The notes under the pieces are model-generated. The model was given only the letters and a program-made list of their open reading frames with translations, was not told the origin of the DNA and did not search any database. Below are positions 33,309-44,913 of a stretch of DNA of 64,000 bases, piece by piece. Every line of letters begins with the position of its first letter. Positions within the stretch are counted from its first letter, which is position 1. Source of the DNA: Stenogyne calaminthoides (lineage: Eukaryota > Streptophyta > Magnoliopsida > Lamiales > Lamiaceae); assembly GCA_037126765.1 (NCBI GenBank), contig JBBCBC010000031.1:8317638-8381637 (forward strand), given 5' to 3'. The position numbers were made by a program, and so were the translations under genes.

Positions 33309-33825
33309 TTTATATTTAGTTTTAAGTTACTCCACTACTGCAAGAAGACGAAGAACTCCTGGCCTTGCAATTTTTTTTTAATTATATATAAAAATAATTT
33401 GGTGTTTAAAAAGTGAAGGTTGTCTACGATTTGCCTATCTATCTTTAGACTAATAGTTGAAAAAAAATACATACACAAATAATTCCTTAACCAAACAAAT
33501 TACCTATGAACAATCTACCTACACATTTGTAATTTTTGTAGGCAAACTTACCTACAAAAATAATTTCTTAGGCAATTTACATTTCCGTAGACAATTATAT
33601 TTGATGTTTAAAAATAGTCTATATAATTAAAAAAAATTGTAGACAAATCGTAAGCAAGCTTTTTAATATTTAAGATCTAAAATTATTTTCGTTTGAAAAT
33701 TTAATAGGCATGTTGAAAAAATATTGAAAAATTTAGTAGGCAATGCACTATTTATTTTTTTAGCTAGCTTGTAAAAATTAATTTTTGAAGTTAAGGGCTA
33801 TTTGAAATTTAAGAAATTTTAAAAG
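33309..33825. other. AT-rich spacer with GTAG(A/G)CAA motifs
   Basis: No gene. cactactgcaagaaga at 33333 resembles a CACTA-type end, and ttgtctac/gtaggcaa motifs recur between 33420 and 33740 in both orientations like subterminal repeats, but a matching second end was not found. Confidence 0.3.
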
Positions 33826-34072
33826 AGTGGGTCTCATATAAAGTGCACCGTACACTCATAATATATTTTAGAATCGTGTAACTTATTATATTAAAATATA
33901 CAATTTATTTACACTGAATTGTACAATTATTTTTTCATATTAATAGTTGCACGATTCAGTATAAATAAATTGCATTTTTCAATACAACAAATTGTATGAT
34001 TCTAAAATTTATAAATTCTAAAATGCATTATAAATGTGTGGTGCACATGAGTGTACATGAAACTCAACCCAT
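33826..34072. repeat. GTGCACC fold-back repeat, copy 2
   Basis: Begins gtgggtctcatataaagtgcacc and ends ggtgcacatgagtgtacatgaaactcaac, so the ends are imperfect inverted repeats. The interior is palindromic-looking AT sequence shared with copies near 10185, 41946 and 52086. Confidence 0.7.
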
Positions 34073-34109
34073 CCCCTCACACTATCTTTAGTTTACCCAA
34101 AATTTGTCA

Positions 34110-34560
34110 ACCTTATTTCTTGGTCCAATTAAAATTTTTATTTAAATTTTGTCAGATTTTTTTTTTAAAAAAAAAACCTAACAAAATTTTATTGCATGTA
34201 TACTCTTGAAGTATAAAATGTTACCGTATGATTTCTTTAAAATTTCGGACTTATATGAAATTTTATTACAATATATTTATGATATGCATTATGATATACA
34301 TAACGTTAGTAAATTAATATTAAAATGAACTCTAAAATTAAGAATATATAAGTATAAAATATTTTAATGATTATCGAGGAGAATCAGTGGTGTAGAGGAA
34401 GCGGCATGAACTGTCCATTTCGCATTCACATGATGCTCTTCGTTACAATTTGGATCTAAATAATTAATTGTTTTATCAGCTCAATTACTCTTTGATTATT
34501 TTGTTTCACACAGAAAAGACGTAAATCTCCTTCATTTTTTAAACAAAAGAATATGGTGAT
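34110..34560. repeat. Intergenic duplication, copy 2, with repeat R copy 4
   Basis: Joins directly the two arms that are separated by 1.5 kb in copy 1 (31080-31240 and 32741-33090). The R core is at 34371-34420. Confidence 0.65.
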
Positions 34561-34863
34561 GTTTGTGTTGAGTTTTATTGTCTTGTAAAACCTAATTCTT
34601 GAAATTCACGAGTTTCTTAAATTTAAAAGATTTTAAATTCTGTGTTTTTTTTGGATATTTGAATATAGGAGATGATTTAACTTTATATTTTATTATATTA
34701 ATTATTAAGTATGATTATAATGATATTAATTAAGGGTAAATTTTCGATATATCACTACACTTACAAATTAATATCACAACACTTACCAATTGATATTATT
34801 GGTCCATTGCTCTTAAATTTCAAAACTCAAATATAATTTTAATGAATTGCCAAAATAATAATA

Positions 34864-35016
34864 CCTCCGTCCCAAATTCGTTGTCACGTTTACTATTCAC
34901 ACGTGTTTTTGCCCCTCCTTAAAAGTCACTTATCATTTTAATTATTAATACAAAATTCACTCAGAAAAATACGTATAAAAATCAATTGTGACAACGACTC
35001 TGAGATGGAGACAGTG
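34864..35016. mobile_element. Stowaway-like MITE, degenerate right end
   Basis: Left end cctccgtcccaaattcgttg; right end gacaacgactctgagatgga reads as its imperfect complement. TA at 34862-34863 and 35017-35018. 153 bp. Confidence 0.7.
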
Positions 35017-35187
35017 TAATAGAACCAATCGAACCTCTTACTCCCTTAACTATTACGTACACTTAGATTTATTTAGAGTTCTTTCAAACAAAATAAAAAA
35101 TATATCACTTGAGTTATGAAAAAGAACAGAAAACTTTGAAATCAGGAAATGAGTTAATTCATGCATCTGTAATTAAATATATAAAAT

Positions 35188-35400
35188 TAAGGTTATCGAA
35201 AAGAAGAAGTGGTGTAGGGAGACTGTGTTCACGTGCTACAATCTGCATTACAATTTACAAGAAGTTAACGCCATTAATCTCATTCTGCCCCATTTCCTGA
35301 AGAACAAGTAACGAAGTTGTCCGTTTCTAGCGTCTTCACATGTATGTTTCCGTTAATCTCTCTGTAACATCAAGCTACTCCATTTTATTATTTATTCATC
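35188..35400. repeat. Dispersed repeat R, copy 5
   Basis: ggttatcgaaaagaagaagt, then ggtgtag, gttaacgccattaatctc and attctgccccatttc match the R copies at 9541 and 32835. Confidence 0.65.
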
Positions 35401-35756
35401 GCTATCTACCATTTGGTTTGCATTCCATTTCTTAATTCATAGTAAAATTTCTTCAATATTTATAAGACGAAAGTCTTGGGTGTGACACTCGTCTAATATG
35501 TGAGACGGAATTCTATTTTAATATTGAGACCACATTTTTCTCATTAAAACATAATTGAATTAAAACTCATAAACACACCAATCATATAACAAAATATATA
35601 TAATTTAATGTATGAGACTGTTTTATATAAATTATTTATTTATTTATTTAAGGTTTAATCCACAAATTAAATATACAAGTTGATTCAAAATTTGTCATAT
35701 TTAAGGTCTTAAATTGATAGTTTTGTTATCTTTCAGACCTTGAATTGACATTTTTC

Positions 35757-35935
35757 CATAAAAAAATCAACAAATTTTGCAAGACTTCAGTCTTGAACAC
35801 AAGACAATTTTAAAATAGAAAAACTGCAAAGACTTTAGTCTTGAACACAAGACCTATCACCGGGTGTTTGAAATGGGGCTTGAACACAAAACATATCACT
35901 ATCATGTACATGATATTACCATTGAGCTAGATTAT
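35757..35935 (-). mobile_element. SINE-like unit
   Basis: On the minus strand tagctcaatggtaat fits an A box and gtgttcaagcccc a B box about 45 bp later, followed by a body in which cttgtgttcaagac occurs twice. The end near 35760 is T-rich on the minus strand. No convincing target duplication. Also called possible because tRNA-like pairing was not verified. Confidence 0.45.
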
Positions 35936-35993
35936 CCATATATTAAATTTTTCATTTTTAATAAATATATATCATATATTTTATGTATTTTTA

Positions 35994-36007
35994 ACGAGGG
36001 AACTATG
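35994..36007. repeat. LINE target-site duplication, left
   Basis: acgagggaactatg, repeated exactly at 41900-41913 after the poly(A) tail. Confidence 0.95.
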
Positions 36008-36328
36008 TCTGAAGAGAAAGTTCTCCTCTCTTTAGGAGTCTAGGGTTTCTCTTTCTGTGAGACTAGAGTTAGGGTTTTCGGGATCCTGGTGGCATTTTTC
36101 CTTGGCTGTCTCCTTGTTTTCTGTGTCTTTCTTCGTGATTCTCTGTGTTCTCTCTTTCTCTTCTGGTGTCGTCCGGTTTTCCTTTCGTGTCGCGTTGTTT
36201 TCTTTCGTGTCGCGTCGAGTAATTTTCCCGATCTATTTACGGTTTCGCTAACTTGTTGCTTCAGTGTTGTTTTTGTGTTTCAGGTTCCTGATTGCGCTCA
36301 TTCATATCTAGATCGCCGCTTGTCTGCA

Positions 36329-37221
36329 ATGGTTTTGATGAGTGGTGAGGAGAATGATGATGGGGTTTTGGATTTAGGGTTTCGGGTGGCGAAGGCAGCC
36401 AAAACATCTCCCCCGGTTTGTCTAGCGGGCAAACTCATTGCGGAAAAAGTACCTAATATTTTGGCTCTCATTGAAGTGATGACCAGGGCGTTTAGGCCTA
36501 AAGGAAAACTCCCTGCTAGGGATTGGGGTAATGGAATGGTTATCTTCTCATTCCAAAATAAGGAGGATAGAGTCTGGGTTGTCAAAAATCAGCCTTGGCA
36601 CTTTGATAATCATTTGTTTGCGATTCGGGCCCTCTCAAGACGTGAACAGCCTTCGACTATGGAGATATGCCATTGAAGTTTCTGGGTTAGGGTTCATGAT
36701 CTTCCGCTAGATTGTCGCTCCTTGGTATTTTGCGCGTTGTAGGCCGAAAGATTGGGGATTTGGAGGCATATGAATCTCAATCGGAACTGGATCCGGCATA
36801 ATTTGTGAGAATTAGGGTGAGACTGGACATACGGAAGCCCCTCATGAAAGGACTATATATTAGAGTTGGGGACTAGAATATGTGGATCCCGCTGACGTAT
36901 GAGGCGCTGCCAATGTTTTGTTTGAATTGTGGTTGTATCGGACACTTCTTCAAAGTGTGTCCCACGTTTGATAGAGATAATGAAGGGATATTGGAGTACA
37001 CTGCGTCCATCAGAGCTATACAGGGACGGAAGGGGGTTGTCCCAAAACCTGAGATTATTGAAATCCTTACCCCTGACCACCCAATCCCCAAACTTACAAC
37101 CAACAAGCCTGCTACTGAGACTATAACAAAACCAACAAAACCAACCCCTATGCTGGAAAACCCTATGCCAACACAAACTGACCTTGAAGTGTGTCTCTTT
37201 GAATTTTTTATGCCCAGATGA
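36329..37221 (+). pseudogene. LINE ORF1 (DUF4283-like plus CCHC knuckle)
   Basis: Starts MVLMSGEENDDGVLDLGF at 36329. The DUF4283-type segment (LAGKLIAEKVPNILALIEVM, AFRPKG, GNGMVIFSFQNKEDR, NQPWHFDNHLFAIRAL) is open to 36676. Then a frame change and stops occur across 36677-36880. A second open part (36880-37221) contains the CCHC knuckle CLNCGCIGHFFKVC and a Pro/Thr-rich tail. Such proteins bind LINE RNA. The layout is the same as the minus-strand ORF1 at 1-783, but sequence identity by eye is low, so the two are different families. Confidence 0.85.
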
Positions 37222-37780
37222 ACTCGATACTGATGGAACATATTTTCACCTCACTCCGAAACCACATATCAATCTCGGAGATGCCACAAACCGTTCTTAC
37301 TACCACCACAATGAGCTCCATTCAATCCAATATTCCCCATGTAACTCATAGCCTACATCACCTATTCCAATCCATTACCACACAACCCCCATATAAACCA
37401 CATGCCCTCTTCCCAGACAAACATGTCCATACAATACCATCCACGACCACGTTACCTCTAAGCCATACAACCGGTTTCCTAGCAAATCCAGACCAATACT
37501 CTTATAACCCCACCTACCCAAAACCTTGCCATTGCTAAAGAACCCCTTTCCGGAACTGGAGAGACACCAAAACCCATCAAGCGTGGAAAAAAAAGAAACA
37601 AGGGCGAGGGGGAAGGCAGAGTGAGAGGCCTAACGTTTCTGGATCAAAAAGATTGCACTTAATTGATGAAGATGAGGCGGATATGGAGATAGATGGAGCC
37701 AGAGCATGGGGTTCAAAGAAAGCAAAAGTGACTACTTCTCTAACGGCGGAGGTTGCAGGAGGGAAACCCCGCCGAATCCA

Positions 37781-40700
37781 ATGAGTGGCTTGATGTGGAA
37801 CTGTCGGGGGCTTGGGATCCCCTGGAAAGTTCCGGCTTTAAAAAAGGAGATTTCTTCCAAAGGTCCCACTTTTGTGTTTTTGTGTGAAACGCGGTTGTTT
37901 GTTGGAGAGCTGCGTCGTATTGCTCATAGATTAGGTTTTGATTCTTGTTTAGGTGTGGATTGTGTGTCCTCGGGGAGTGGCAGGAGTGGAGGACTGGGGT
38001 TGTTATGGAATGTGGAGTGCCCGGTGGTGTTACAGTCTTTTTCCCTTAATCACATTGATGTGTTAGTAGGGGAGGTGAATGTGTGGCGTCTAACGGGAAT
38101 TTACGGATTCCCGGAGGACAGTTTGAAATGGAAAACCTGGAGATTGTTGGAGAGCTATCGGCTAACTGTGATATTCCATGGCTGGTGGTGGGTGACTTTA
38201 ATGAGATTCTCCTTGATTCGGAGAAGATCGGAGGTAGTTTGCGCAGGGATGACAAAATGAGGGACTTTCGACACTACTTGGAGGACTGTGGACTTTCGGA
38301 CCTGGGCTTTTCGGGGTATCAGTTCACATGGTCAAACAAGTAAATGGACCCGAATAATATCCAAGAAATACTGGATAGAGGGGTGGCTAATGACATTTGG
38401 CAAACCAGATTTCCACATGCCACGGTCTCGCACCTTACACGGCTTATGTCTGACCATTGCCCTATCTTCATTGATTGGTCAGTTTGAAGACGTGCGGGGG
38501 AGGGAAGTAGGAGAGCTAAGTTATTTCGATTCGAGGCTATGTGTCTCCAAGAGGATGATTGTGCTGGCATCGTCCAAAATTGTTGGGAGAGAAATGGGGG
38601 GTTATCGAGTGATAGTTTGGCCCGTACTTTGGCGTTGTGTGGTCGGGACTTGGAGGGTTGGAATGGAAAACACTTTGGGGACTTACCAAAGGAAATAAAC
38701 AGATGTAAGAGGGAGTTATCTCGTCTACAAGCGGAAGTTCAGACCCGGGAAATTGTTGAGGCATCTAGAAGCTTGGAAAATAGGACCTCGGCTCTGTTGA
38801 GGAAAGAGGAAGTGTTTTGGCTCCAGCGATCTAGGGTGAGTTGGATGAGAGAAGAGGACCGCAATACTAAATTCTTTCATAAAACAGCTAGTGGGCGGAA
38901 AAAGAGAAATCAGATTTCCGCTATCACAGATGAGTTTGGGGAGTTGCACGAGGAGGAGGAGGACATTAGTGGGGTATTTGTGGACTACTTCTCAAAGCTA
39001 TTTCAGGCAAAGAGCAATCTAGATATGGAGGAGGCGTTGGGAGCTGTGGATCACAAAGTTACAAACGAGATGCTCAGTGAGTTATCCCAACCGTTTACAG
39101 AGGAGGAGGTTACGAAGTCACTCTTCCAGATGCATCCTTGTAAGGCCCCAGGTCCCGATGGTATGTCCGCTATTTTCTTTCAGAAATTTTGGTCTGTTGT
39201 GGGTCGAAGTGTTATTCATTCAACGCTTAACGTGTTGAATAATAATGCCTCGCCTACTGTTCTTAATCATACTCATATTGCTCTCATTCCTAAAGTGAAA
39301 AAACCAAAGTGTCCTGCTAATTTTCGTCCTATAAGTTTATGTAATGTGGCTTTCAAAATCATCACGAAAACGATTGCAAACCGGTTAAAGGTGGTCTTAC
39401 CTGATATCATAGACCCTGCTCAGTCGGCCTTTGTGCCTAGGAGGCTTATCACGGACAACGCCTTATTGGCTTATGAAATCTTCCACTTCATGAAGCAAAA
39501 TAAAGCGGTGTCCAAAGGGTCGTATGCTTTCAAGTTGGATATGAGCAAGGCCTATGATCGGGTGGAGTGGAATTTTCTTGAGCAGTCATCTTTCAAGATT
39601 GGAGTGGGAGAGGAGCTGGTGGCTACGATAATGAGATGTGTCAAGACGGTCTCGTTTTCCATATTGGTTAATGGGCATCCCTCTGCTGCTTTTAACCCAA
39701 CTCGGGGGCTTCGTCAGGGAGACCCGCTATCCCCATACCTCTTTTTGTTTTGTGCTGAAGCTCTGTCGGATTTGATCCGGAAGAATGTGGAGAGTGGGGT
39801 TGCACTGGGTGAGGATATGTAGGCGAGCACCTCTGGTTTCCCAGCTATTCTTTGCGGATGATACTATCATTTTTGGGCGTGCTACTGAGCCTGAAATGGG
39901 TCGTATTATTCATATTTTGGGAAGATACGAGGATGCCTCGGGTCAGTCTATCAACCTGAATAAGTCGGAGGTGATGTTCAGTGAAGGCATTTCGGAGAGT
40001 AGGGGATATCAGTTGTTTGGTTTGCTTGGAGTAAAGAGAGTATTACAACACTCAATTTACTTGGGCATACCTACATCAGTGGAAAGATCTCGGAGTGCTG
40101 TCTTTCGGATGTTGGTGAGTCGAGTAGAGAAAAAATTGAAGGACTGAAAGAGTAAAATGTTATCTCAGGCAGGGAAATTGGTGTTGATAAAATCAATGGC
40201 CCAGGCGATTCCAACTTATTTAATGAGTTGCTTTAAGATTCCACAGGGGTGATTGATAAAATAAGGACAGCCATTGTCAGATTTTGGTGGGGTCAAAAAG
40301 AGACGAGCAATCAGACTCATTTGGGTGAGGTGGGAGGAACTTTGCAAGCCAAAATGGGAGGAGGATTGGGGTTGAGGGATCCGAAAGTGCATTCAACAAA
40401 TCCACCGTTAGCCAAACAAGGGTGGAGATTGATTCGGATGGATCTTCGCTTCTTGATAAGGTTCTACAAGTTTCGGTGACTATCCTAGTGGCACCTTCCT
40501 TCTGACGGATAATGGGGTACAACGCGAGCTATACGTGGCAAAGCATGATTGAAGGGAGGCGAGTGTTGAGCCGGGTTCTACAGATGGACGGTGGGTAACG
40601 GGCAAAAGGTGCGCATTTGGAAAGATCCAGGTGGGTGAGTGGTTATGGACTGCTGATGGAGCAACAAGGTCGGGGGGAGAGTGACGAGAATATGGTGGCT

Positions 40701-41871
40701 CGGGAACTGATGAATGTCGAACAGACGAACTGGAATCAGCAGTTGGTACCTGTTTAATTATGAGATTTCTTCTTTGATCTATGCAATGCCTTTCTCCGCA
40801 CATCGAGAGGACATACTTGCATGGAACCATGAGAAGACGGGCGTGTATACAGCAAAATCAGGTTACATAGAGTGGATGAAATATGTAGGGGAAGCGTACA
40901 GAGGTATGGAAGATAGACGATGGAAATGGGTCTAGTGTTTGGATGTCCCTCCGAAGATTCGCATTTTTATGTGGAAAGTGCTTCGGGGAATTCTGCCTTC
41001 ATGTGTGAACCTAATAGTCCGGTTTGTGAACATTGAGTTGGGTTGTCGAAGATGCGGGGAACTGCTTGAAACCTCAGAACATGCTATCCGTGATTGTCCG
41101 ACGTCTAGGGAATGCTTGCAACATCTACCATGGTTGTCCACTTTGGAGGAATCCGAGGTTGCTGTGGAAGATTGGGTGTGGGAAACTGTTCAGCGTTTAA
41201 ACGTAAAGGAACAACAGCTTTTTGCGACGACTCTTTGGTCGGTGTGGTTCGGAAGAAATGAGAAGGTGTTTAGGGACAAGGTGTGGACGGCGCAGAGAGT
41301 ATACCGGTTAGCCACGACGGTGTTGGACGATTATTGCAGAGCTGCTGCTCGAAGGCAAAAACCGCTGCGCCGCTCGGGTGATGGCAAATGGAGGCCGCCG
41401 GAAAGTGGGGTGTTGAAGTTGAATACAAACGCATCTTGTAAGGAGGGGTTCGGTACGGGCTTGGGGTGTGTGCTGCGCGATGAGCATGGCCACGTGATTT
41501 GGGTATTGGCGAACTGTTTGAATGCACAGATGCACATAGACATGGCGGAGGCGCTAGCAGTGCTCGATGGTGTGCGCAGAGCTCGAGAAGAAGGGGTCCG
41601 GAAACTAGTTATCGAGGTTGATTCCCAAGTGGTGTATTTCGCGCTTCAACAGCCGAAAATTGACCTATCGTATTTTGGAGGGATCATTACGGGCATTTTT
41701 TATATGTCCCAAGACTTTGATGTTTTTTCTTTTAGTTGGGTCAGACGGTAGGGGAACACAGTTGCCCACAATTTGTCTCATTATGCTGCTATTAGTTCTA
41801 ATTCGCTTTTTTCGTACTCTATTCCGGTGACGATTGTGAATGTTGTTGATACCGATATTTTGGGTATTTAA
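37781..41871 (+). pseudogene. LINE ORF2 (endonuclease, reverse transcriptase, zinc-binding RT, RNase H)
   Basis: Starts MSGLMWNCRGLG at 37781. Apurinic-type endonuclease motifs: WNCRGLG, FLCETRL (Glu), VVGDFNEIL, and MSDHCPIF (His) near 38450, across two frame changes. RT in the long frame 38539-39822: LIPKVKKP, NFRPISLCNV, FKLDMSKAYDRVEW, GLRQGDPLSPYLF; then, after a shift, FFADDTIIF at about 39850. The zinc-binding region (zf-RVT) is at 40939-41110 (PPKIRIFMWK, CRRCGELLETSEHAIRDC). The RNase H tail at 41410-41871 has LKLNTNAS where Asp is usual (catalytic D to N), MAEALAV and IEVDSQ, then a TAG at 41749-41751 before GNTVAHNLSHYA. At least five breaks; RT core well preserved. Confidence 0.9.
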
Positions 41872-41899
41872 TATATTTCTCTTTCCTGTCAAAAAAAAA

Positions 41900-41913
41900 A
41901 CGAGGGAACTATG
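41900..41913. repeat. LINE target-site duplication, right
   Basis: acgagggaactatg, identical to 35994-36007. Confidence 0.95.
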
Positions 41914-41945
41914 CCCTCGCTATTAAACATAAATTAATAAATATA

Positions 41946-42165
41946 AATATGTCACAAGGTGCACCATGCAGTGCATATTTGGAATATGCAATTTATTTAT
42001 TTTAAATATATGATTTGTTATATTAAAACGTGCAATTAATAATTTCCAGTGATACGAGTGACATGTTTCAATACAATTTACATGTTTCAGTGTAACACGT
42101 TGTATGTTTAAAAAATTCACATGAATTGCATGGTGTATTTAGTGCACATGAGACCCAGTAATCAT
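41946..42165. repeat. GTGCACC fold-back repeat, copy 3
   Basis: aaggtgcaccatgcagtgca at the left and ggtgtatttagtgcacatga(gaccc) at the right are inverted with respect to each other. Interior shared with copies 1, 2 and 4. Confidence 0.65.
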
Positions 42166-43174
42166 CTAAACTTTAATTTTCTGTAAGTTTATCAATATTT
42201 ACCGAAATACAAATCTATCCACACATATTAAAAAATTGTAATATATTTGAAAAAAAATTGTAAATTTTCTAATTTATTAATTAATTTAAAAATAACCATA
42301 ACATGTGAACACTGGAGTAATTATAATTTTTTTAATTAAAATAAATTAGAGAAAAATGTTTAATAATTTTAAGATAATTTAAGTTTTTTTTAAAGACATT
42401 TTGTTATTTTGTTATACATAGTTATAATATGTAGTCATGATTCCTTCTAAAATAATATACCATTGGAAGAGATTGAGGAATCACAATTTCATTTCTAATC
42501 TATTCAAACATATCAATCATACCCTTAATTCTTGTGTATAGTAATAAAATATTATATCTAATAAATTAACAATTGTTGAATAAAAAGAGAAAAAACAAAA
42601 TAAAAAAACACATGATAGATAGACCTTTAAAAGACTTTCAGGTCTAACTCGTTTATTAAAAAGAGTTCCTATCCTATTAAAAATGCTTATGATAAATAAT
42701 AGATCAGACTTGTGCCTAAAAATTAAATATTAACTCCAAATTTCGTCTGGTCCACTCACATCCCTAATGGTAATGAGGCGGGTTTAAATCCGAACTCACA
42801 TTAAACTTGTTCAATCAGGGCTGGGTTGGACCCAATTAAGCAGGTTTGAGATGAAACCTACACACAAATCCTTCTTAAATTTGCCACATTTATATTTTAA
42901 TATTAATATATACAAATAAGAATTTATAAAAAAAAAAATCATGTTATTGTATATGTATTTGTGGATAAATAGATATAATGTGTTATTTAACTTATTTTTA
43001 AGTATAAGATGAATATTAAATATTACTTTATACAATTATATGTTTTAATATGAATTATTTAAATTTTTTATATTTAAAAATTAATTTAAAACTAAACAGA
43101 GCGGAATAAATTGAATTCGAAGTGTCCACAAATGGGTACCGGGCCCACTATTTTCCCGAGGTGCAGGTCTTGGG
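42166..43174. other. Gene-free AT-rich spacer
   Basis: No ORF, RNA gene or repeat with defined ends recognised. Confidence 0.5.
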
Positions 43175-43258
43175 TAGACCATACTCGTCACAAAACTACG
43201 CCCACTCACGTAGACCAGAACTTGAGTCTGGCGCCTTAGACCACTCGGCCATCCTGAC
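43175..43258 (-). pseudogene. tRNA-Leu(CAA)-like remnant
   Basis: From 43258 on the minus strand gtcaggatggccgagtggtc, then taaggcgccagactcaagttctgg matches the 5' part of nuclear tRNA-Leu including the D arm, anticodon CAA and anticodon arm. The variable region is present (acgtgagtgggcg), but the T arm is replaced (gtagttttgtgacg instead of a GTTCAAATC loop) and the acceptor 3' strand is missing. No intron after the anticodon. Either a decayed tRNA gene or a tRNA-derived retroposon head. Confidence 0.65.
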
Positions 43259-43493
43259 TAGATGAATAATATTTAAAGATGTATGTATTTGATATAATTG
43301 TGCTTAAAAATGATCCAAATTTTCGAGAGGTATCATGGAACTAAACTGCAATATTTCATTAGCCTCTCCAACTCTCCTATAGTTCAATTCGGGATATATT
43401 TAAATATTGCGGTTCGTTGTATTTGGTTTAGAAACTAGCCTTCAAAATTTTTGAATGCAAATGCAGCAATCAATGTTGAATGTCCCCTTTCCA

Positions 43494-43790
43494 ATAAATA
43501 AAGACCCTCCCTCCTCCTATCTTTCTTGGGACAGGATTTGTTTCGCCATTCGATTTTGAATTGCAAAATAATTTTCAGAAAGCACAACATCTACGGAAAA
43601 ATCGGACGTTAAAACATCAAGCAATTTCACACTATTAGATAAACCACGCGTACCAATATGAGAAATACTAATAGAATTCCCTTTACCAACAATAACACGG
43701 CTGTTGCCAGAATATGGCTTGAAAGAGTCAAGAGCAGAAGTCTGAGCACTCATACGAGTTTTTGTCATTTTTTAAGGCAAAACATGTTAG
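43494..43790 (-). pseudogene. Ty1/copia pol fragment (protease to gag-pre-integrase)
   Basis: Minus frame 43768-43517 contains VIVGKGNSISISHIGTRGLS, NSVKLLDVL and then TSDFSVDVVLSENYFAIQNR, the conserved copia stretch after the protease. The expected segment between LLDVL and the SKFTSD-like part (the LLSISKL core) is deleted. No LTRs nearby, so it is an isolated fragment. Confidence 0.8.
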
Positions 43791-44913
43791 TTTTATGCCG
43801 AACAGAAAATGTGCAAGAACAAGGATGCCAACTATAGTTAATAGAGCTATTTTCCACAAAATAATTATTGAAAAAGAAAAACAGACTCTAATACAAGGAT
43901 TTTACATTGAAGATCAGCATATCACCCACAAAAAGATATAGGATTAACCTCTATAATCATGCTATTCAGACACAGGATACATAATCTAAGCTGTACGGAT
44001 CTACCAAAACTTTACATGGAACATTGTGACTTGTGAGGTATAGACTAGGCATCAATTCATATCGTGAACCCAAAAAGCCCGACATCGAAGAAAATCATAT
44101 CAGTCGGTAATATATATATAATAATACAAGAGAGCTACATAAGAAAGGAGAAAACATGGTTTTATATTAATACAAGACATTTTTCGAACATGCATCATAA
44201 ACTTCCATCAATCAGATTAAACATATAGAGATTAATGTTACAGATTGTTCATAGCATGTTTTACCCTTCAAACAAGAACATGCAAGGAAAAAATTGGGAT
44301 AAAGAATATTTATGTAAGAGGTAACGCATGTGAGGTCCCATAATTCCTTAATTGGTCCGATTTTAGTCCAAAAATAACCAAAATTCCACAAGCGATAAGG
44401 TATTAACACACACATTCTTGAGACCTTTTGTGAAAAGTTAGAAATTAGGTGACTTAAAAATGAAAACTCAAAGTTTTTGGGACGTTTTAAGGAAAAATTC
44501 AAAGTTATGGGACAAGATTGATTTTAAGTCTGCACTACTCTATTAGAAACGTTTTAATGTATGGCCTGTCCCTTGTACATTTGTGGTAGATTAGATCAAT
44601 CATGTCATTCCCTCTCAATGACAACTATTCATACACATTACAAAAGACGCAAAATACTCAAATCTCATACATCTATCAAATATTTCAACCCATATGGTAC
44701 ATAGCTTCTTCGCTACTTGTTTACTCGTTCTCATATATGATTTTTTGTTCCGTTTTCCTAAAGAACAAGTCAATTTGGCTCAAAGCACATATTTCAGATA
44801 AACACAAGAAAAAACCAAGTAAACATACATCGATCATCATAAACAAAAAAGATACCACAAGCAATGAATCAGGTTTTAACTTTCCAAAATTAAAACAAAA
44901 AAGGACTCATTAC
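43791..44913. other. Downstream region of the transmembrane gene; last exon not identified
   Basis: The gene at 44914-46088 leaves its last codon split at a GT donor, so at least one more exon is expected here on the minus strand. Short open segments exist (for example 44500-44212, and about 44095-44000 with GFLGSRYELMPSLY), but none can be assigned with confidence. Confidence 0.35.

Larger units (their letters stand above)
36008..41899 (+). mobile_element. Full-length plant L1-type LINE
   Basis: 5.9 kb bounded by a 14-bp perfect target duplication, with a 5' leader of about 320 bp (contains tctagggtttctctttctg), ORF1, ORF2 and a terminal A tract (41891-41899). Presence of the leader and both ORFs shows that reverse transcription reached the 5' end. 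Several frameshifts and stops in both ORFs make it inactive. Confidence 0.95.

Noticed and set aside
33333..33350. CACTACTGCAAGAAGA as a CACTA transposon end
   Set aside because: Only one end is visible and no 3-bp duplication or partner end was found, so not annotated as an element.
42811..43035. Minus ORF of 74 codons
   Set aside because: AT-driven Asn/Ile/Leu/Tyr composition, no motif, no splice context.
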